DNA of 64,000 nt from Microbacterium sp. C5A9 (GTDB lineage: Bacteria; Actinomycetota; Actinomycetes; Actinomycetales; Microbacteriaceae): NCBI RefSeq assembly GCF_022627955.1, contig NZ_JABXGD010000003.1, forward strand, positions 329,918 to 393,917. The letters are read 5' to 3'. Shown here piece by piece: positions 15,883 through 24,824 of this stretch; position 1 is the first letter of the stretch; the number at the start of each line of letters is the position of its first letter. The notes under the pieces are model-generated. The model made no database searches. It was not told the origin of the DNA and worked only from the letters and a program-made list of their open reading frames with translations. The translations under genes were made by a program, and so were the position numbers.

Positions 15883-17520
15883 TCAGGACCCGTCGCCGAA
15901 GACGACCTCGCCGCCGACGACCGTCGTGGTGACCTGCTGGTCGGCGATCCGCTCGGGCGCGATCTCGTAAAGGTCGTCGCTCAGGGCGATGAAGTCGGCG
16001 AGCATGCCGGCCTTCAGCGTGCCCTTGCTCTTCTCCTGCCCCACGGCGTAGGCCGAGCCGTGGGTGTAGGCGCGCACGGCCTCGTCGATGCTCACGCGCT
16101 CCCGTGGTCCGAGCACCTCCCCGCTCGACGTGCGGCGCAGCACCATGTCGCGCAGCGACACGAGGGGGTTCGCGTCGGAGATCGGGGAGTCCGTCGAGCC
16201 GTTGAGCACGATCCCGGCATCCGCCAGCGACTTGACCCGATAGATGTCGTCGCGTCGATCCGCATCGACCGCGGCCGCCATGCCGTCGCCGAAGTCCGAG
16301 ACGAAGACTCCCTGCGGCACGGGGATGACGCCGAGCGCGGCGGCCCGGGCGATGTCGGCGTCGCTCGCGAGTGCGAAGTGTTCGATGCGGTGCCGCACCT
16401 CGGGCCGCGGTGCGATGCTCTGCGCGTGCTCGATCGCGTCGAGCACATGCGTGATCGCGCGGTCGCCGATCGCGTGGGTGGCCACGGTCCATCCGGCGCG
16501 GTGCGCCCCGACGATGTAGTCGCGCAGTGCCTCGGGCTCGTGCAGCAGCACGCCGAAGTTGTCGGCTTCGCCGTGGAAGCACGCGTGCATGGCGGCGGAG
16601 CGTCCGATGAACGAGCCGTCGGCGACGATCTTCACCGGGCCCACGCGCAGCATGTCGTCGCCGAGGCCGGTGCGGATGCCGAGATCGAGGCCGAGCATCT
16701 GCTTGTCCGGCAGATCCGAGAAGGGGTGCAGCACCGTGATGTAGGGCATCAGGGTCGTGCGCACCCGCAGCTGGTGCTGCTCGACCGCGGTCTGGTAGGC
16801 GTGGTAGTCGAGCGGGCTGTTGCCGACCATGCGGATCTCACCGATGCCCGGCTCGGTCACCGACGTGAGACCGTAGCTCAGCGCCTGGTCGCTCGCGAGC
16901 CCGAGGTTGCGCTGCACCTCGTCGAGTCCCATGGGCCGCACGAGCGCGAAGATCGGGGCCATGGCCGACTCCTGCAGAAGCCCCTGCGGGCGGCCGTCGC
17001 TGTCGCGGGGGATGCCGCCGCCCGCGATCTCGGGGAAGCCCTCGCGCCGCGAGTAGCCGGCGAGTTCGAAGGCCCGTGTGTTGGCGACCATCATGTGGCC
17101 CGAGACGTGCTCGAGGATCACCGGTCGACCGCCCGCCACGCGATCGAGTTCCTCGGCCGTGGGGTGGCCCTCGAGGAAGTTCTGGTCGTAGCCGGACCCT
17201 CGTACCCAGGCATCCGGAGCCAACCCCTCGGCGTGCTCGCGGACCGCCTCGTACAGCTCGGAGAGGGAGTTCACGGCACCAGGACGCAGGTTCAACGACG
17301 CGAGCCGGAACCCCGTGAGAGAGAGGTGGTGGTGGGCGTCGTGGAATCCGGGCAGCACGGGCTGGCCGCCCAGATCCACGACGCGATCGGCATCGAGGCC
17401 CCGCAGCTCGTCGTCGAACCCGACGATGCGGCCGTTGAGCGTGCCGATGCTGTGCGCCGTCGGGCGCTCCGGGTCGAGTGTGCGGATGCGGGCGTTGGTG
17501 AAGATCGCGTCTACGCGCAT
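15883..17520 (-). CDS. Amidohydrolase, YtcJ-like (amidohydrolase family 3)
   Basis: A 545-residue metal-dependent hydrolase. The metal-binding start of the barrel is VLPGFHDAHHHLSLTG (His60, His63-65). The middle holds GPVKIVADGSFIGRSAAM and ATHAIGDRAI, also typical of YtcJ-like enzymes, and the C-terminal part returns to the small beta domain with LKAGMLADFIALSDDL. The start has GGAGAG upstream. It lies downstream of an MHS transporter on the same strand, separated by a strong hairpin, with a LysR regulator diverging from the transporter. Together they look like uptake and hydrolysis of an amide, ester or cyclic organic compound. Substrate unknown. Confidence 0.88.
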   Translation of the reverse strand: MRVDAIFTNARIRTLDPERPTAHSIGTLNGRIVGFDDELRGLDADRVVDLGGQPVLPGFHDAHHHLSLTGFRLASLNLRPGAVNSLSELYEAVREHAEGLAPDAWVRGSGYDQNFLEGHPTAEELDRVAGGRPVILEHVSGHMMVANTRAFELAGYSRREGFPEIAGGGIPRDSDGRPQGLLQESAMAPIFALVRPMGLDEVQRNLGLASDQALSYGLTSVTEPGIGEIRMVGNSPLDYHAYQTAVEQHQLRVRTTLMPYITVLHPFSDLPDKQMLGLDLGIRTGLGDDMLRVGPVKIVADGSFIGRSAAMHACFHGEADNFGVLLHEPEALRDYIVGAHRAGWTVATHAIGDRAITHVLDAIEHAQSIAPRPEVRHRIEHFALASDADIARAAALGVIPVPQGVFVSDFGDGMAAAVDADRRDDIYRVKSLADAGIVLNGSTDSPISDANPLVSLRDMVLRRTSSGEVLGPRERVSIDEAVRAYTHGSAYAVGQEKSKGTLKAGMLADFIALSDDLYEIAPERIADQQVTTTVVGGEVVFGDGS

Positions 17521-17553
17521 TGTCTCTCCGGTCTTCGATGACGGGCGGTGGAA

Positions 17554-17582
17554 GCCCGACCGCCGTCGGACGGCGGTCGGGC
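17554..17582 (-). terminator. Hairpin between MHS transporter and amidohydrolase genes
   Basis: GCCCGACCGCCG (17554-17565) pairs perfectly with 17571-17582 around a five-base loop, 14 bases beyond the transporter stop. It would end or attenuate transcription before the amidohydrolase gene, so the latter may receive less mRNA or have its own promoter. Confidence 0.75.
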
Positions 17583-17596
17583 AGTCGTGGTGGCTG

Positions 17597-18916
17597 TCAG
17601 GCGACGGTCACGGTGGCGGTCTCTGCGGCGACCGATCGGGTGATCCGTCGCTGCAGTCCCCAGACTCCGGCGATCGTGACGAGGATCATCGCGGCATAGA
17701 AGACGGCGACGCCCCAGACGCTCCCGCCGGTCGAGTTGAGGATCCACTGTGCGACGAGAGGCGTCGATCCGCCGAACACCGTGGCGCAGAGCTGGTAGGC
17801 CAGCGAGACCCCCGAGTAGCGGATGCGTGCGGGGAAGGCGGAGGCCAGCAGGGTCGCGAGCAGAGCGTAGTAGGCGGTGCTGCCGAGGATCGTCGCGTAG
17901 AGCGTCACGGTGATCCACAGCGGGGATGCCGCCTGGATCGCGAGGAAGTACGGCACCGTGAGCAGCACGCTGAGCACGAGACCCGCGAGCATGACCCGGG
18001 CGATGCCGAGCCGTTCGGCGATCTTCGCGGCGATCGGCTGCCAGATGAACTGCAGGACCGCCATCCCCAGCAGGATGTTGAGCATCAGCTGCCGGTCGAT
18101 GCCGAGCGAGCCGGTGGTCCAGGCGAGCAGGAACGTGTTCGAGAAGTAGGCGTTCGAGATGCCCATGACCGAGGCGAGCACGCCGAGGCCGATGAGCAGC
18201 GGCGCGGTGCGGATCGCGACGAGCACCGGGGCGCTCACGACCTCCTTGCTCTCCTTCGCGGCGACGAAGTCGGGGGACTCCTCGACCTTGACGCGGATGA
18301 CGAGGCCGACGATGACGAGGATCGCCGACACGAGGAACGGGATGCGCCATCCCCAGCTGATGAACTGCTCGTCGGGAAGCAGCCCGACGAGCAGGAACAT
18401 GACGGTCGCCAGGATGGATCCTGCGGGCGATCCCTGCTGCACCCAGGCGCCGGCGAGACCCTTCTTCTCGGCGCGGGCGTTCTCGGTGGAGAGCAGCACG
18501 GCACCGCCCCACTCGCCGCCGACCGCGAAACCCTGGAGGCCGCGGAGCACGACGAGGAGGATCGGGGCGAGGATGCCGATCTGCGCGTAGGTGGGAAGGA
18601 GGCCGATCAGAGTGGTCGCGCTGCCCATCAGAATGAGCGTGAGCACGAGCACGTTCTTGCGACCGAACTTGTCGCCGAAGTGGCCGAACACCAGGCCGCC
18701 GACCGGGCGCATCAGGAATCCGACCCAGAAGGTGGCGAACGACGCGAGCAGGGCCGCGCCGGGCGCGACGTCCGGGTAGAAGACGCGGCCGAAGACGAGC
18801 GCGGCCGCCGTGCCGAAGATGTAGAAGTCGTACCACTCGATCGCAGTGCCGACGAAGGCACCCACCATCGAACGACGTTGCCGGGCAGTGCTGCTGTCAG
18901 TGCGGGAGTTGGCCAT
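17597..18916 (-). CDS. MFS transporter, metabolite:proton symporter (MHS) type
   Basis: A 439-residue transporter with twelve predicted helices. The opening AIEWYDFYIFGTAAALVFG and the loop motif FGHFGDKFGRKNVL between helices 2 and 3 are hallmarks of the MHS branch, which moves organic acids, betaines or shikimate-like compounds with protons. The second half keeps AFPARIRYSGVSLAYQLC, another MHS feature. Start ATG 18916 was chosen because homology begins there; 35 further in-frame codons upstream overlap the divergent promoter. It probably imports the substrate of the downstream amidohydrolase under control of the divergent LysR regulator. Confidence 0.9.
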   Translation of the reverse strand: MANSRTDSSTARQRRSMVGAFVGTAIEWYDFYIFGTAAALVFGRVFYPDVAPGAALLASFATFWVGFLMRPVGGLVFGHFGDKFGRKNVLVLTLILMGSATTLIGLLPTYAQIGILAPILLVVLRGLQGFAVGGEWGGAVLLSTENARAEKKGLAGAWVQQGSPAGSILATVMFLLVGLLPDEQFISWGWRIPFLVSAILVIVGLVIRVKVEESPDFVAAKESKEVVSAPVLVAIRTAPLLIGLGVLASVMGISNAYFSNTFLLAWTTGSLGIDRQLMLNILLGMAVLQFIWQPIAAKIAERLGIARVMLAGLVLSVLLTVPYFLAIQAASPLWITVTLYATILGSTAYYALLATLLASAFPARIRYSGVSLAYQLCATVFGGSTPLVAQWILNSTGGSVWGVAVFYAAMILVTIAGVWGLQRRITRSVAAETATVTVA

Positions 18917-19018
18917 CGGGAAGGCTCTCTCTGTCGGGGAGGGGATCGGGTGTGGATCGGGTGTGCCCATCCTCACCGTCTCGACCCATGCTCGTCCAAT
19001 GAGGAAAGCGGCTGACCG

Positions 19019-19035
19019 CATACGCTTTACGTATG
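19019..19035 (+). promoter_or_regulatory. LysR-type palindrome overlapping the regulator's start codon and -10
   Basis: CATACG-CTTTA-CGTATG is a perfect 6-base palindrome containing a T-N11-A LysR box (19021-19033). The same bases give a -10-like TACGCT (19021-19026) six bases before ATG 19033, so transcript start, start codon and operator coincide. This fits leaderless, autorepressed expression. Confidence 0.6.
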
Positions 19036-19926
19036 TACGGAGAGCGAGAGCTGGAAGCGTTCGTCACGGTCATCGACTGCGGTTCGGTGAGCGTCGCGGC
19101 AGAACGCCTGATCAGGACGCAGCCCACCGTGTCGCGGCAGATCGCCTCGCTCGAGAGGCAGGTCGGTGCGGCGCTCTTCCGGCGCATGCCCCAGGGGATG
19201 GTGAAGACCTACGCCGGCGACCGCCTCGAACCGATGGCCCGCGACCTCGTGCGGCGGGGCCGTCGAGCCCGCGAGGTGATGACGGGAGTCGTGCAGAAAG
19301 AGCGCTCGTTCGTCGCTGCGGCGCCCGAGATGACGAGCGTGCTCGTGCTCGCACCGTTCATTGCGGCCGGTGGGCCCATCTCGGATGTCGTCGTCGCGAC
19401 ACCGCCCGAGACCTACGACCGGCTCCGCTCCGGCGCCGACCTGGCCGTGACGACGAGCGTGCCGGATTCGCGGCTCCGCAGCGTGCGGGTCATGACTCTC
19501 CCGTTGCTCTGCCAGATGCCGGCGTCGCATCCGCTCGCGGCTCATGATCGCCCGGAGCTGAAGGAGCTGCTCGCGGCTCCGTTCCTCACCTCGGGGACGG
19601 GGTCGGCCGCCTGGACGCAGATCCAGCGCGTGGCCGAGAGCGAGGCGTGGTCGGTCGAGATGGCGGGCTTCGGGGCGGATGCGCCGATCATCCAGGCCCG
19701 ATCGTCCGCCGGACACGGCCCCTGCGTCGTGGTCGAGCCGCCGCGCTTCGGGCTCGTCTCCCGCACGCTCCACCACCGCGGACGGCCGATGCAGTGCGCC
19801 CTCTACGCGAGCTGGGAGCGCAATCACTACGCCCGCGACGACATCCGGCAGGCGGTCGAGCAGCTGGCGGAGTTCGCGCTCGAGCACGTGGGCGGACTGT
19901 ACGACCCGGAGACCAGCGACCGCTAG
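19033..19926 (+). CDS. LysR family transcriptional regulator
   Basis: A 297-residue LysR-type protein. Residues 1-60 form the helix-turn-helix (LEAFVTVIDCGSVSVAAERL, then TQPTVSRQIASLERQVGAAL). The remainder is the two-lobed effector domain (VLVLAPFIAAGGPISDVVVA onward). It diverges from the MHS transporter gene with 116 bases between starts, the classic arrangement for a LysR regulator activating its neighbour when the substrate is present. A palindromic LysR box covers its start codon. The family is clear; target and effector are inferred from position. Confidence 0.9.
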   Translation: MYGERELEAFVTVIDCGSVSVAAERLIRTQPTVSRQIASLERQVGAALFRRMPQGMVKTYAGDRLEPMARDLVRRGRRAREVMTGVVQKERSFVAAAPEMTSVLVLAPFIAAGGPISDVVVATPPETYDRLRSGADLAVTTSVPDSRLRSVRVMTLPLLCQMPASHPLAAHDRPELKELLAAPFLTSGTGSAAWTQIQRVAESEAWSVEMAGFGADAPIIQARSSAGHGPCVVVEPPRFGLVSRTLHHRGRPMQCALYASWERNHYARDDIRQAVEQLAEFALEHVGGLYDPETSDR

Positions 19927-19951
19927 ATCGCGCGCACTGCCGCCTGCGGGG

Positions 19952-20785
19952 TCACGGCAGATCGTCGGTCTTGCGCAGCGGCATCCGCTCGGGTTCGGGC
20001 TGAGTCTCCGGAACCCGCTCGGGAGCCGGTGCGGTCGCGCTCGCGTCGGGCGCCGCCGGTGCCGTGATCTCCCGCGCGACCTGCTTCTCGAGCACCTGCA
20101 CCGCCTCGTCGCTGAGCAGGATGAGTCCCTCGAGCTCGTCGCGCACCCGGCGGTACGCGACGTTGCGCTCGGCCTGCGTCGCCGACTCGTCGACGGCGAC
20201 CTTGAGCAGCTGCTGCGCGCGGTCGAGGCGCTTGCGCTCGGGTTCGGTGAAGGTCGAGTCGCGCAGGCGCCGAGCATCCTTCTCGGCGATCTCGAACGCC
20301 ACGGCGTAGGCCCCCACGGCGTCGAGATACTCCGACACCTGCCGCTCGGTCACGCTCGCGTCCGCAGACGCGGGGCGCAGCGCATCGGCGATCTTCTTGG
20401 CCCGCAGGAACGCGGCGACCAGCGGCTGGCGTCCGTCGCTCATGGCGGGATAGGCGATCAGCTTGGCGACGTCGAGCTCGTAGTCGAGCCACCGCGCGGT
20501 GATCTCGTCGTGCTCGGCGAAGAGTCGCTCGAGAAGGGTGTTCGGTGCGACGGGAGCGGCCGTGTCGAGGATCACCGGACCGGGGCGCAGCGTCTTTCCG
20601 CGCGCCTCGAGCTGGGCGGCCTTGATCTCGGCCTTGAGGCGCAGGGTCTCGATGCGACGTTCATGGCGGCGCTTGGAGCTGCGCTCCCAGGCCTTCGCGG
20701 CGCCGCCGGCCATGCCCATGATCGGGAACACGAGCCACCAGTAGCTGCCTGCGAAGACCCAGAACCCCCGGATGAACTCGTCCAT
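19952..20785 (-). CDS. Membrane-anchored coiled-coil protein of unknown function
   Basis: I do not recognise this 277-residue protein. It starts with one hydrophobic segment (about residues 7-27, FWVFAGSYWWLVFPIMGMAGG). A basic helical stretch follows (SSKRRHERRIETLRLKAEIK), then a mainly helical acidic domain (residues 75-240), and a Pro/Glu-rich tail. The layout suggests an N-terminal anchor with a cytoplasmic helical body. It is convergent with the LysR gene and follows a large hairpin region. GAGGG lies close before the ATG. Composition matches its neighbours, so there is no sign of recent transfer. Confidence 0.6.
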   Translation of the reverse strand: MDEFIRGFWVFAGSYWWLVFPIMGMAGGAAKAWERSSKRRHERRIETLRLKAEIKAAQLEARGKTLRPGPVILDTAAPVAPNTLLERLFAEHDEITARWLDYELDVAKLIAYPAMSDGRQPLVAAFLRAKKIADALRPASADASVTERQVSEYLDAVGAYAVAFEIAEKDARRLRDSTFTEPERKRLDRAQQLLKVAVDESATQAERNVAYRRVRDELEGLILLSDEAVQVLEKQVAREITAPAAPDASATAPAPERVPETQPEPERMPLRKTDDLP

Positions 20786-20851
20786 GATGCCCTCAGCCTA
20801 CTTCGCGGGCTTCGCGGCGTCGTGGGGGCCGGACCCGGGCCTCAGGCCCGA

Positions 20852-20934
20852 GCACGGCTTCGGAGTTCACCGCGGACACGCGGGGCGGTGCGACTCAGCC
20901 CCGGCGTGTCCCGGCATCCGCTCCGAAGCCGTGC
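20852..20934. repeat. Large nested hairpin between two minus-strand genes
   Basis: Outer arms of 14 bases (GCACGGCTTCGGAG at 20852-20865 and its exact complement at 20921-20934) enclose inner arms GGACACGC (20874-20881) and GCGTGTCC (20904-20911), with GGGGC/GCCCC inside them. It lies 16 bases past the beta-glucosidase stop, so terminator use is the simplest reading. Its size is unusual for that. Confidence 0.7.
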
Positions 20935-20949
20935 CCTCGGGAACGTGTC

Positions 20950-23172
20950 TCAGCCGCGCTGTGCGCGCTCGACCAGGGCGACGAGCTCGGTGCGCGGCAG
21001 CGGGAAGCCGTCGAGGCGCCCGACGGGGAAGTTGCCGAGCATCTTGAGCATCTCGTCGCCCTCCGTGCCGAACTTCTCGGCGATGACCGCGCTGAAATCG
21101 GCGCCGACCACCGGGTCGGAGAGCAGCTCATCGAACGACGATCCGAGGGTCACGGGCAGCACGACCTCGTCGCCCGGGACGGCGACGGTGGTGCGCGCCC
21201 GCAGATCGCGGCTCGACGATCCGACCTCGATCGCGTAGTCGCCGCCCTCGACGACCCAGCCGTCGATGCGGGTGTCCCAGTAGGCCAGCTCGGCGCGGCG
21301 CAGGCGCAGCTCGACCTGGGCGGTCTCGCCCGCGGCGATCAGCACCGACGCGAAGGCCTTCAGCTCGCGGGGTGCCCGCTGCACCGACGAGCCAGGCAGG
21401 CTCGTGTACGCCTGCACGACCTCGCGGCCGGCGACGGATCCGGTGTTGGTCACAGGCACCGTGACGATGACGTCGCCCGACTCGGCGACGGATGCGGTCG
21501 CATCGCCGTAGGCGAAGGTCGTGTACGACAGGCCGTGGCCGAACGGGTAGGCGACCTCCATGCGGCGGGCGTCGTACCAGCGGTACCCGACCAGCAGGCC
21601 CTCGCCGTACACGGAGTGGCCGTGCTCGCCGGGGAAGCTGCCGAAGGCGGGAGTGTCCTCGATGCGCAGCGGGATCGTCTCGGCCAGGCGGCCCGAGGGG
21701 TTCACGACGCCGAACAGCACGTCGGCGGTGCCACCGCCTCCGGCCTGACCGAGCAGCCAGGCCTCGACGATCGCGGGAACCCGGTCGGCGAAGGGCAGCG
21801 CCACGACGCCGCCGTTCGACAGCACGACGACCGCGTTCGGGTTGGCTGCGAGAACCGCGTCGAGCAGCTGGAGCTGGGCCGCGGGGAGGTCGATGTGCTC
21901 GCGGTCGAAGCCCTCGGACTCCTCGTGTGCGGGCACCCCGAGGAAGACCACGGCGACGTCCGCGGCGGATGCGGCGGCGACCGCTTCGTCACGCAGCGCG
22001 GCGGCGTCGGAGTCGGGCGCGGCATCGATCGTGTACCCGGCGGCGAACGAGACGTCGGCGTCGCTGAGGGCGCGGATCTCGTCGAGCGCGGTGTCGATGC
22101 GGGTCGGGTTGATCTGCGACGAGCCGGCGCCCTGGAAGCGCGGGGTGCGGGCGAACTCGCCGATGACGGCGAGGCTCGTGGAGGGCTGCAGCGGGAGGAT
22201 GCCGCCCTCGTTGCGCAGCAGCACGATCGAGCGACCGGCGACCTCGCGGGCCAGGGCGTGGTGCGCGTCGACGTCGAGCGGGCCCGATGCCGCGGGGCGA
22301 GCCTGCGCCTTGCGGGTGAGGTCGAGCAGGCGGTCGACCACGGTGTCGAGGTCGGACTCGGCGAGGCCGCCGTTCTGCACGGCGGCGACGATCTCGGCAT
22401 CCGTGCGCCCGCCCGACGAAGGCATCTCGAGGTCCATGCCCGCGACGAGGCCGGAGACGCGGTCGTTCACGGCACCCCAGTCCGACACCACGATGCCCTC
22501 GAAGCCCCACTCGTCGCGGAGCACGGTCGTGAGCAGCCACGGGTCTTCCGATGCGTAGACGCCGTTGATGCGGTTGTACGAGCACATGACGGTCCACGGC
22601 TGGGCGTCTTCGACGACCCGCTGGAACCCGCGCAGGTAGATCTCGCGCAGGGTGCGCGGATCGACGTCGCTCGAGACGCGAAGCCGGTCGGTCTCCTGGT
22701 TGTTCGCGGCGAAGTGCTTGAGCGACGAGCCGACGCCCTGCGACTGGATGCCGCGCACGAGCCCCGCACCCATCGCGCCCGAGACGATCGGGTCCTCTGA
22801 CATGTACTCGAAGTTGCGTCCGCACAGCGGGGAGCGCTTGATGTTGATGCCCGGTCCGAGGATCACCGCGACGTCTTCGATGGCCGACTCGATGCCGAGG
22901 GCCACGCCGACGCGCTCGGCGAGCTCGGGGTCGAAGGTCGCCGAGAGGCCGACGGCCGGCGGGAAGCAGGTGGCCGGGATGCTGCCGGCCAGACCGAGGT
23001 GGTCGGTGTCGCCGCCCTGCTTGCGGAGTCCGTGGGGTCCGTCGGTGAGCATGAGCGACGGGATGCCGAGGCGGTCGACGCTCTTGGTCGTCCAGAAGTC
23101 GGCGCCGCTGGTGAGCGAGGCCTTCTCGTCGAGGGTGAGGTCCTGGGCGCTCGCGCCGGTGGGCTCGGACAT
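20950..23172 (-). CDS. Beta-glucosidase / GH3 family glycoside hydrolase
   Basis: A 740-residue GH3 enzyme. The N-terminal barrel holds LKHFAANNQE around residue 152 and the nucleophile in GIVVSDWGAVND (Asp231). The second domain and a C-terminal fibronectin-III-like domain (VVTVPVTNTGSVAGREVVQ pattern written as DVIVTVPVTNTGSVAG) complete the standard architecture. There is no signal peptide, so it works inside the cell on imported beta-linked oligosaccharides or glycosides, releasing monosaccharides. GAGAGGA precedes the ATG. It diverges from an MFS sugar transporter, which likely supplies the substrate, and the two share a promoter region with a long inverted repeat. Confidence 0.93.
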   Translation of the reverse strand: MSEPTGASAQDLTLDEKASLTSGADFWTTKSVDRLGIPSLMLTDGPHGLRKQGGDTDHLGLAGSIPATCFPPAVGLSATFDPELAERVGVALGIESAIEDVAVILGPGINIKRSPLCGRNFEYMSEDPIVSGAMGAGLVRGIQSQGVGSSLKHFAANNQETDRLRVSSDVDPRTLREIYLRGFQRVVEDAQPWTVMCSYNRINGVYASEDPWLLTTVLRDEWGFEGIVVSDWGAVNDRVSGLVAGMDLEMPSSGGRTDAEIVAAVQNGGLAESDLDTVVDRLLDLTRKAQARPAASGPLDVDAHHALAREVAGRSIVLLRNEGGILPLQPSTSLAVIGEFARTPRFQGAGSSQINPTRIDTALDEIRALSDADVSFAAGYTIDAAPDSDAAALRDEAVAAASAADVAVVFLGVPAHEESEGFDREHIDLPAAQLQLLDAVLAANPNAVVVLSNGGVVALPFADRVPAIVEAWLLGQAGGGGTADVLFGVVNPSGRLAETIPLRIEDTPAFGSFPGEHGHSVYGEGLLVGYRWYDARRMEVAYPFGHGLSYTTFAYGDATASVAESGDVIVTVPVTNTGSVAGREVVQAYTSLPGSSVQRAPRELKAFASVLIAAGETAQVELRLRRAELAYWDTRIDGWVVEGGDYAIEVGSSSRDLRARTTVAVPGDEVVLPVTLGSSFDELLSDPVVGADFSAVIAEKFGTEGDEMLKMLGNFPVGRLDGFPLPRTELVALVERAQRG

Positions 23173-23254
23173 GTGATTCCTCTCGCCGTTGAGCCGATTC
23201 CGGGCCGCATCGGATGGCGCGGCCCGCGCTCGAACGTGAAAACTTTATCTCCTT

Positions 23255-23327
23255 AGGTTTTTCTGCACAAGCCGACGCGTCATGTCGGCGGAGGCCTCTT
23301 GTGCTGAAAACCTGAAAGGTCTAGGTT
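23255..23327. promoter_or_regulatory. Inverted-repeat operator region between GH3 and MFS genes
   Basis: AGGTTTTTCTGCACAAG (23255-23271) is inverted almost perfectly as CTTGTGCTGAAAACCT (23298-23313). GCCGAC/GTCGGC arms lie inside, and a further half site CTAGGTTT follows at 23321. The AT-rich block stands out from the GC-rich surroundings and lies where both divergent promoters must be. The controlling protein is not identified; the TetR-type regulator at 24825 is one candidate. Confidence 0.6.
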
Positions 23328-23403
23328 TCCAGCGACGGGAGCAGAACGTCGACATCGCAGCGTGGCGGTGCCTTCGGACTCCCACCGGCCGAAGGAGGCA
23401 GGT

Positions 23404-24729
23404 ATGAGCGGGTCCGCAGCGGGTATGCCGTCGGGAATGACGACGGCGAGTGCCATCGCGCGAGAGCATCACTGGTTCACCGAACCGACCGAACCGGCGA
23501 AGAAGAGTTACGTCGCCTGGCTGCTCATCGCGCAGTTGGTGTTCTTCATCGCCCTCCTGGGGCCGGCCATCGTCGGTATCGGCATCAAGATCCAGTCGCT
23601 GGTCGCGGCGGGGGTGATCCCCGAGAACGGAGCCACGGGCGCGGCAGCGATCCTCGGAGGTGTCGGAGCGCTGTTCGCGACCATCGCGAATGTCGTGTTC
23701 GGCCGGGTGTCCGACCGCACGACGAGCAGGTGGGGCCGTCGGCGCATCTGGATCGTGCTCGGCACGGTCATCATGACGGTGGCCTTCCTGATCATGGCGC
23801 TCGCCCCGAGCCTGCTCGTTGCGACGATCGGGTGGGCCTTCGCCCAGCTCGGCGCGAACATGACGCTTGCGCCGTTCATCGCCACCATCGCTGATCAGGT
23901 CCCGAAGTTCCAGCGCGGCACCATCACGGCAGCCCTCGGAATCGCACAGAACGTCGGCATCCTGGGCGGCACATACGTCGCGCAGTTCTTCGTCAATGAC
24001 CTGGTCATCATGTTCGTGGCCCCGTCGGTGCTCGCGATCGTCGCGATGGTCGTCTTCGCTATCGTGCTTCCTGACCAGGTGCTGCCGACAAAGCCGCCGC
24101 GTGCCTCGCTCCGTGACTGGTGGGAGACCTTCTGGGTGAGCCCGGTGCAGCATCCGGACTACGCGCTCGCCTGGTGGTCCCGGTTCCTCATCACGTTTGC
24201 AAGCTTCGGATTCACGGCTTTCCGGTACTTCTACCTGCTCAACCACGTCGGTGTCGCGGAGCCCGACATCCCCGCGGTGATCTCGACGAGTGTTCTGATC
24301 TACACGGTCGGGCTCGTGGTCGTGAGCATCATCGCAGGCAGGCTGTCGGACAGGCTCGGTCGACGCAAGGTCTTCGTCTGGGCCTCGACAGTGATGTTTG
24401 CGGCGGGGACGGTCGGTTTGATCTTCGTGCAGGACATCACGGCGTTCTATGTCCTCGAGGCGTTCCTGGGGATCGCGTACGGCATGTACGTGGGGGTCGA
24501 TCTGGCGCTCGTCGTCGACGTGCTGCCCAATCCTGACGACTCCGGAAAGGACTTGGGCGTCTTCAACATCGCCAACGCTCTGCCGCAGACGTTCGCACCC
24601 CTCATCGGCGGGCTCATCGTCTACATCGGGAGCGAGAACGGCAACAACTACGGTCTCTGGTTCTCGATATGCGGGGTGCTGGCGCTGATAGGCGCGGTCG
24701 TGATCTTCCCGATCAAGAGTGTGAAGTAG
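23404..24729 (+). CDS. MFS sugar transporter
   Basis: A 441-residue major facilitator with twelve hydrophobic segments beginning at YVAWLLIAQLVFFIALLGPA. The loop after helix 2 carries FGRVSDRTTSRWGRRR, and the second-half equivalent is AGRLSDRLGRRKVF. Its length and these motifs fit MFS sugar carriers of the type often found beside beta-glucosidases. ATG 23404 has GGAGG five bases upstream. It diverges from the GH3 gene, so the pair probably imports and cleaves a beta-glucoside. Substrate is inferred from context only. Confidence 0.88.
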   Translation: MSGSAAGMPSGMTTASAIAREHHWFTEPTEPAKKSYVAWLLIAQLVFFIALLGPAIVGIGIKIQSLVAAGVIPENGATGAAAILGGVGALFATIANVVFGRVSDRTTSRWGRRRIWIVLGTVIMTVAFLIMALAPSLLVATIGWAFAQLGANMTLAPFIATIADQVPKFQRGTITAALGIAQNVGILGGTYVAQFFVNDLVIMFVAPSVLAIVAMVVFAIVLPDQVLPTKPPRASLRDWWETFWVSPVQHPDYALAWWSRFLITFASFGFTAFRYFYLLNHVGVAEPDIPAVISTSVLIYTVGLVVVSIIAGRLSDRLGRRKVFVWASTVMFAAGTVGLIFVQDITAFYVLEAFLGIAYGMYVGVDLALVVDVLPNPDDSGKDLGVFNIANALPQTFAPLIGGLIVYIGSENGNNYGLWFSICGVLALIGAVVIFPIKSVK

Positions 24730-24812
24730 CGGGGAGGGGCGGCGGGGGTCGGATGCGCAGGGGGAGACATCCGGTTCCCGCAGCCGCACTCGGGCTGTTC
24801 ATCGGATTCTCC

Positions 24813-24818
24813 TAGACT
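24813..24818 (+). promoter_or_regulatory. -10 element of a leaderless promoter (TetR regulator)
   Basis: TAGACT lies six bases before ATG 24825, and no ribosome site is present. This fits transcription starting at the start codon. Confidence 0.55.
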
Positions 24819-24824
24819 GACCAG

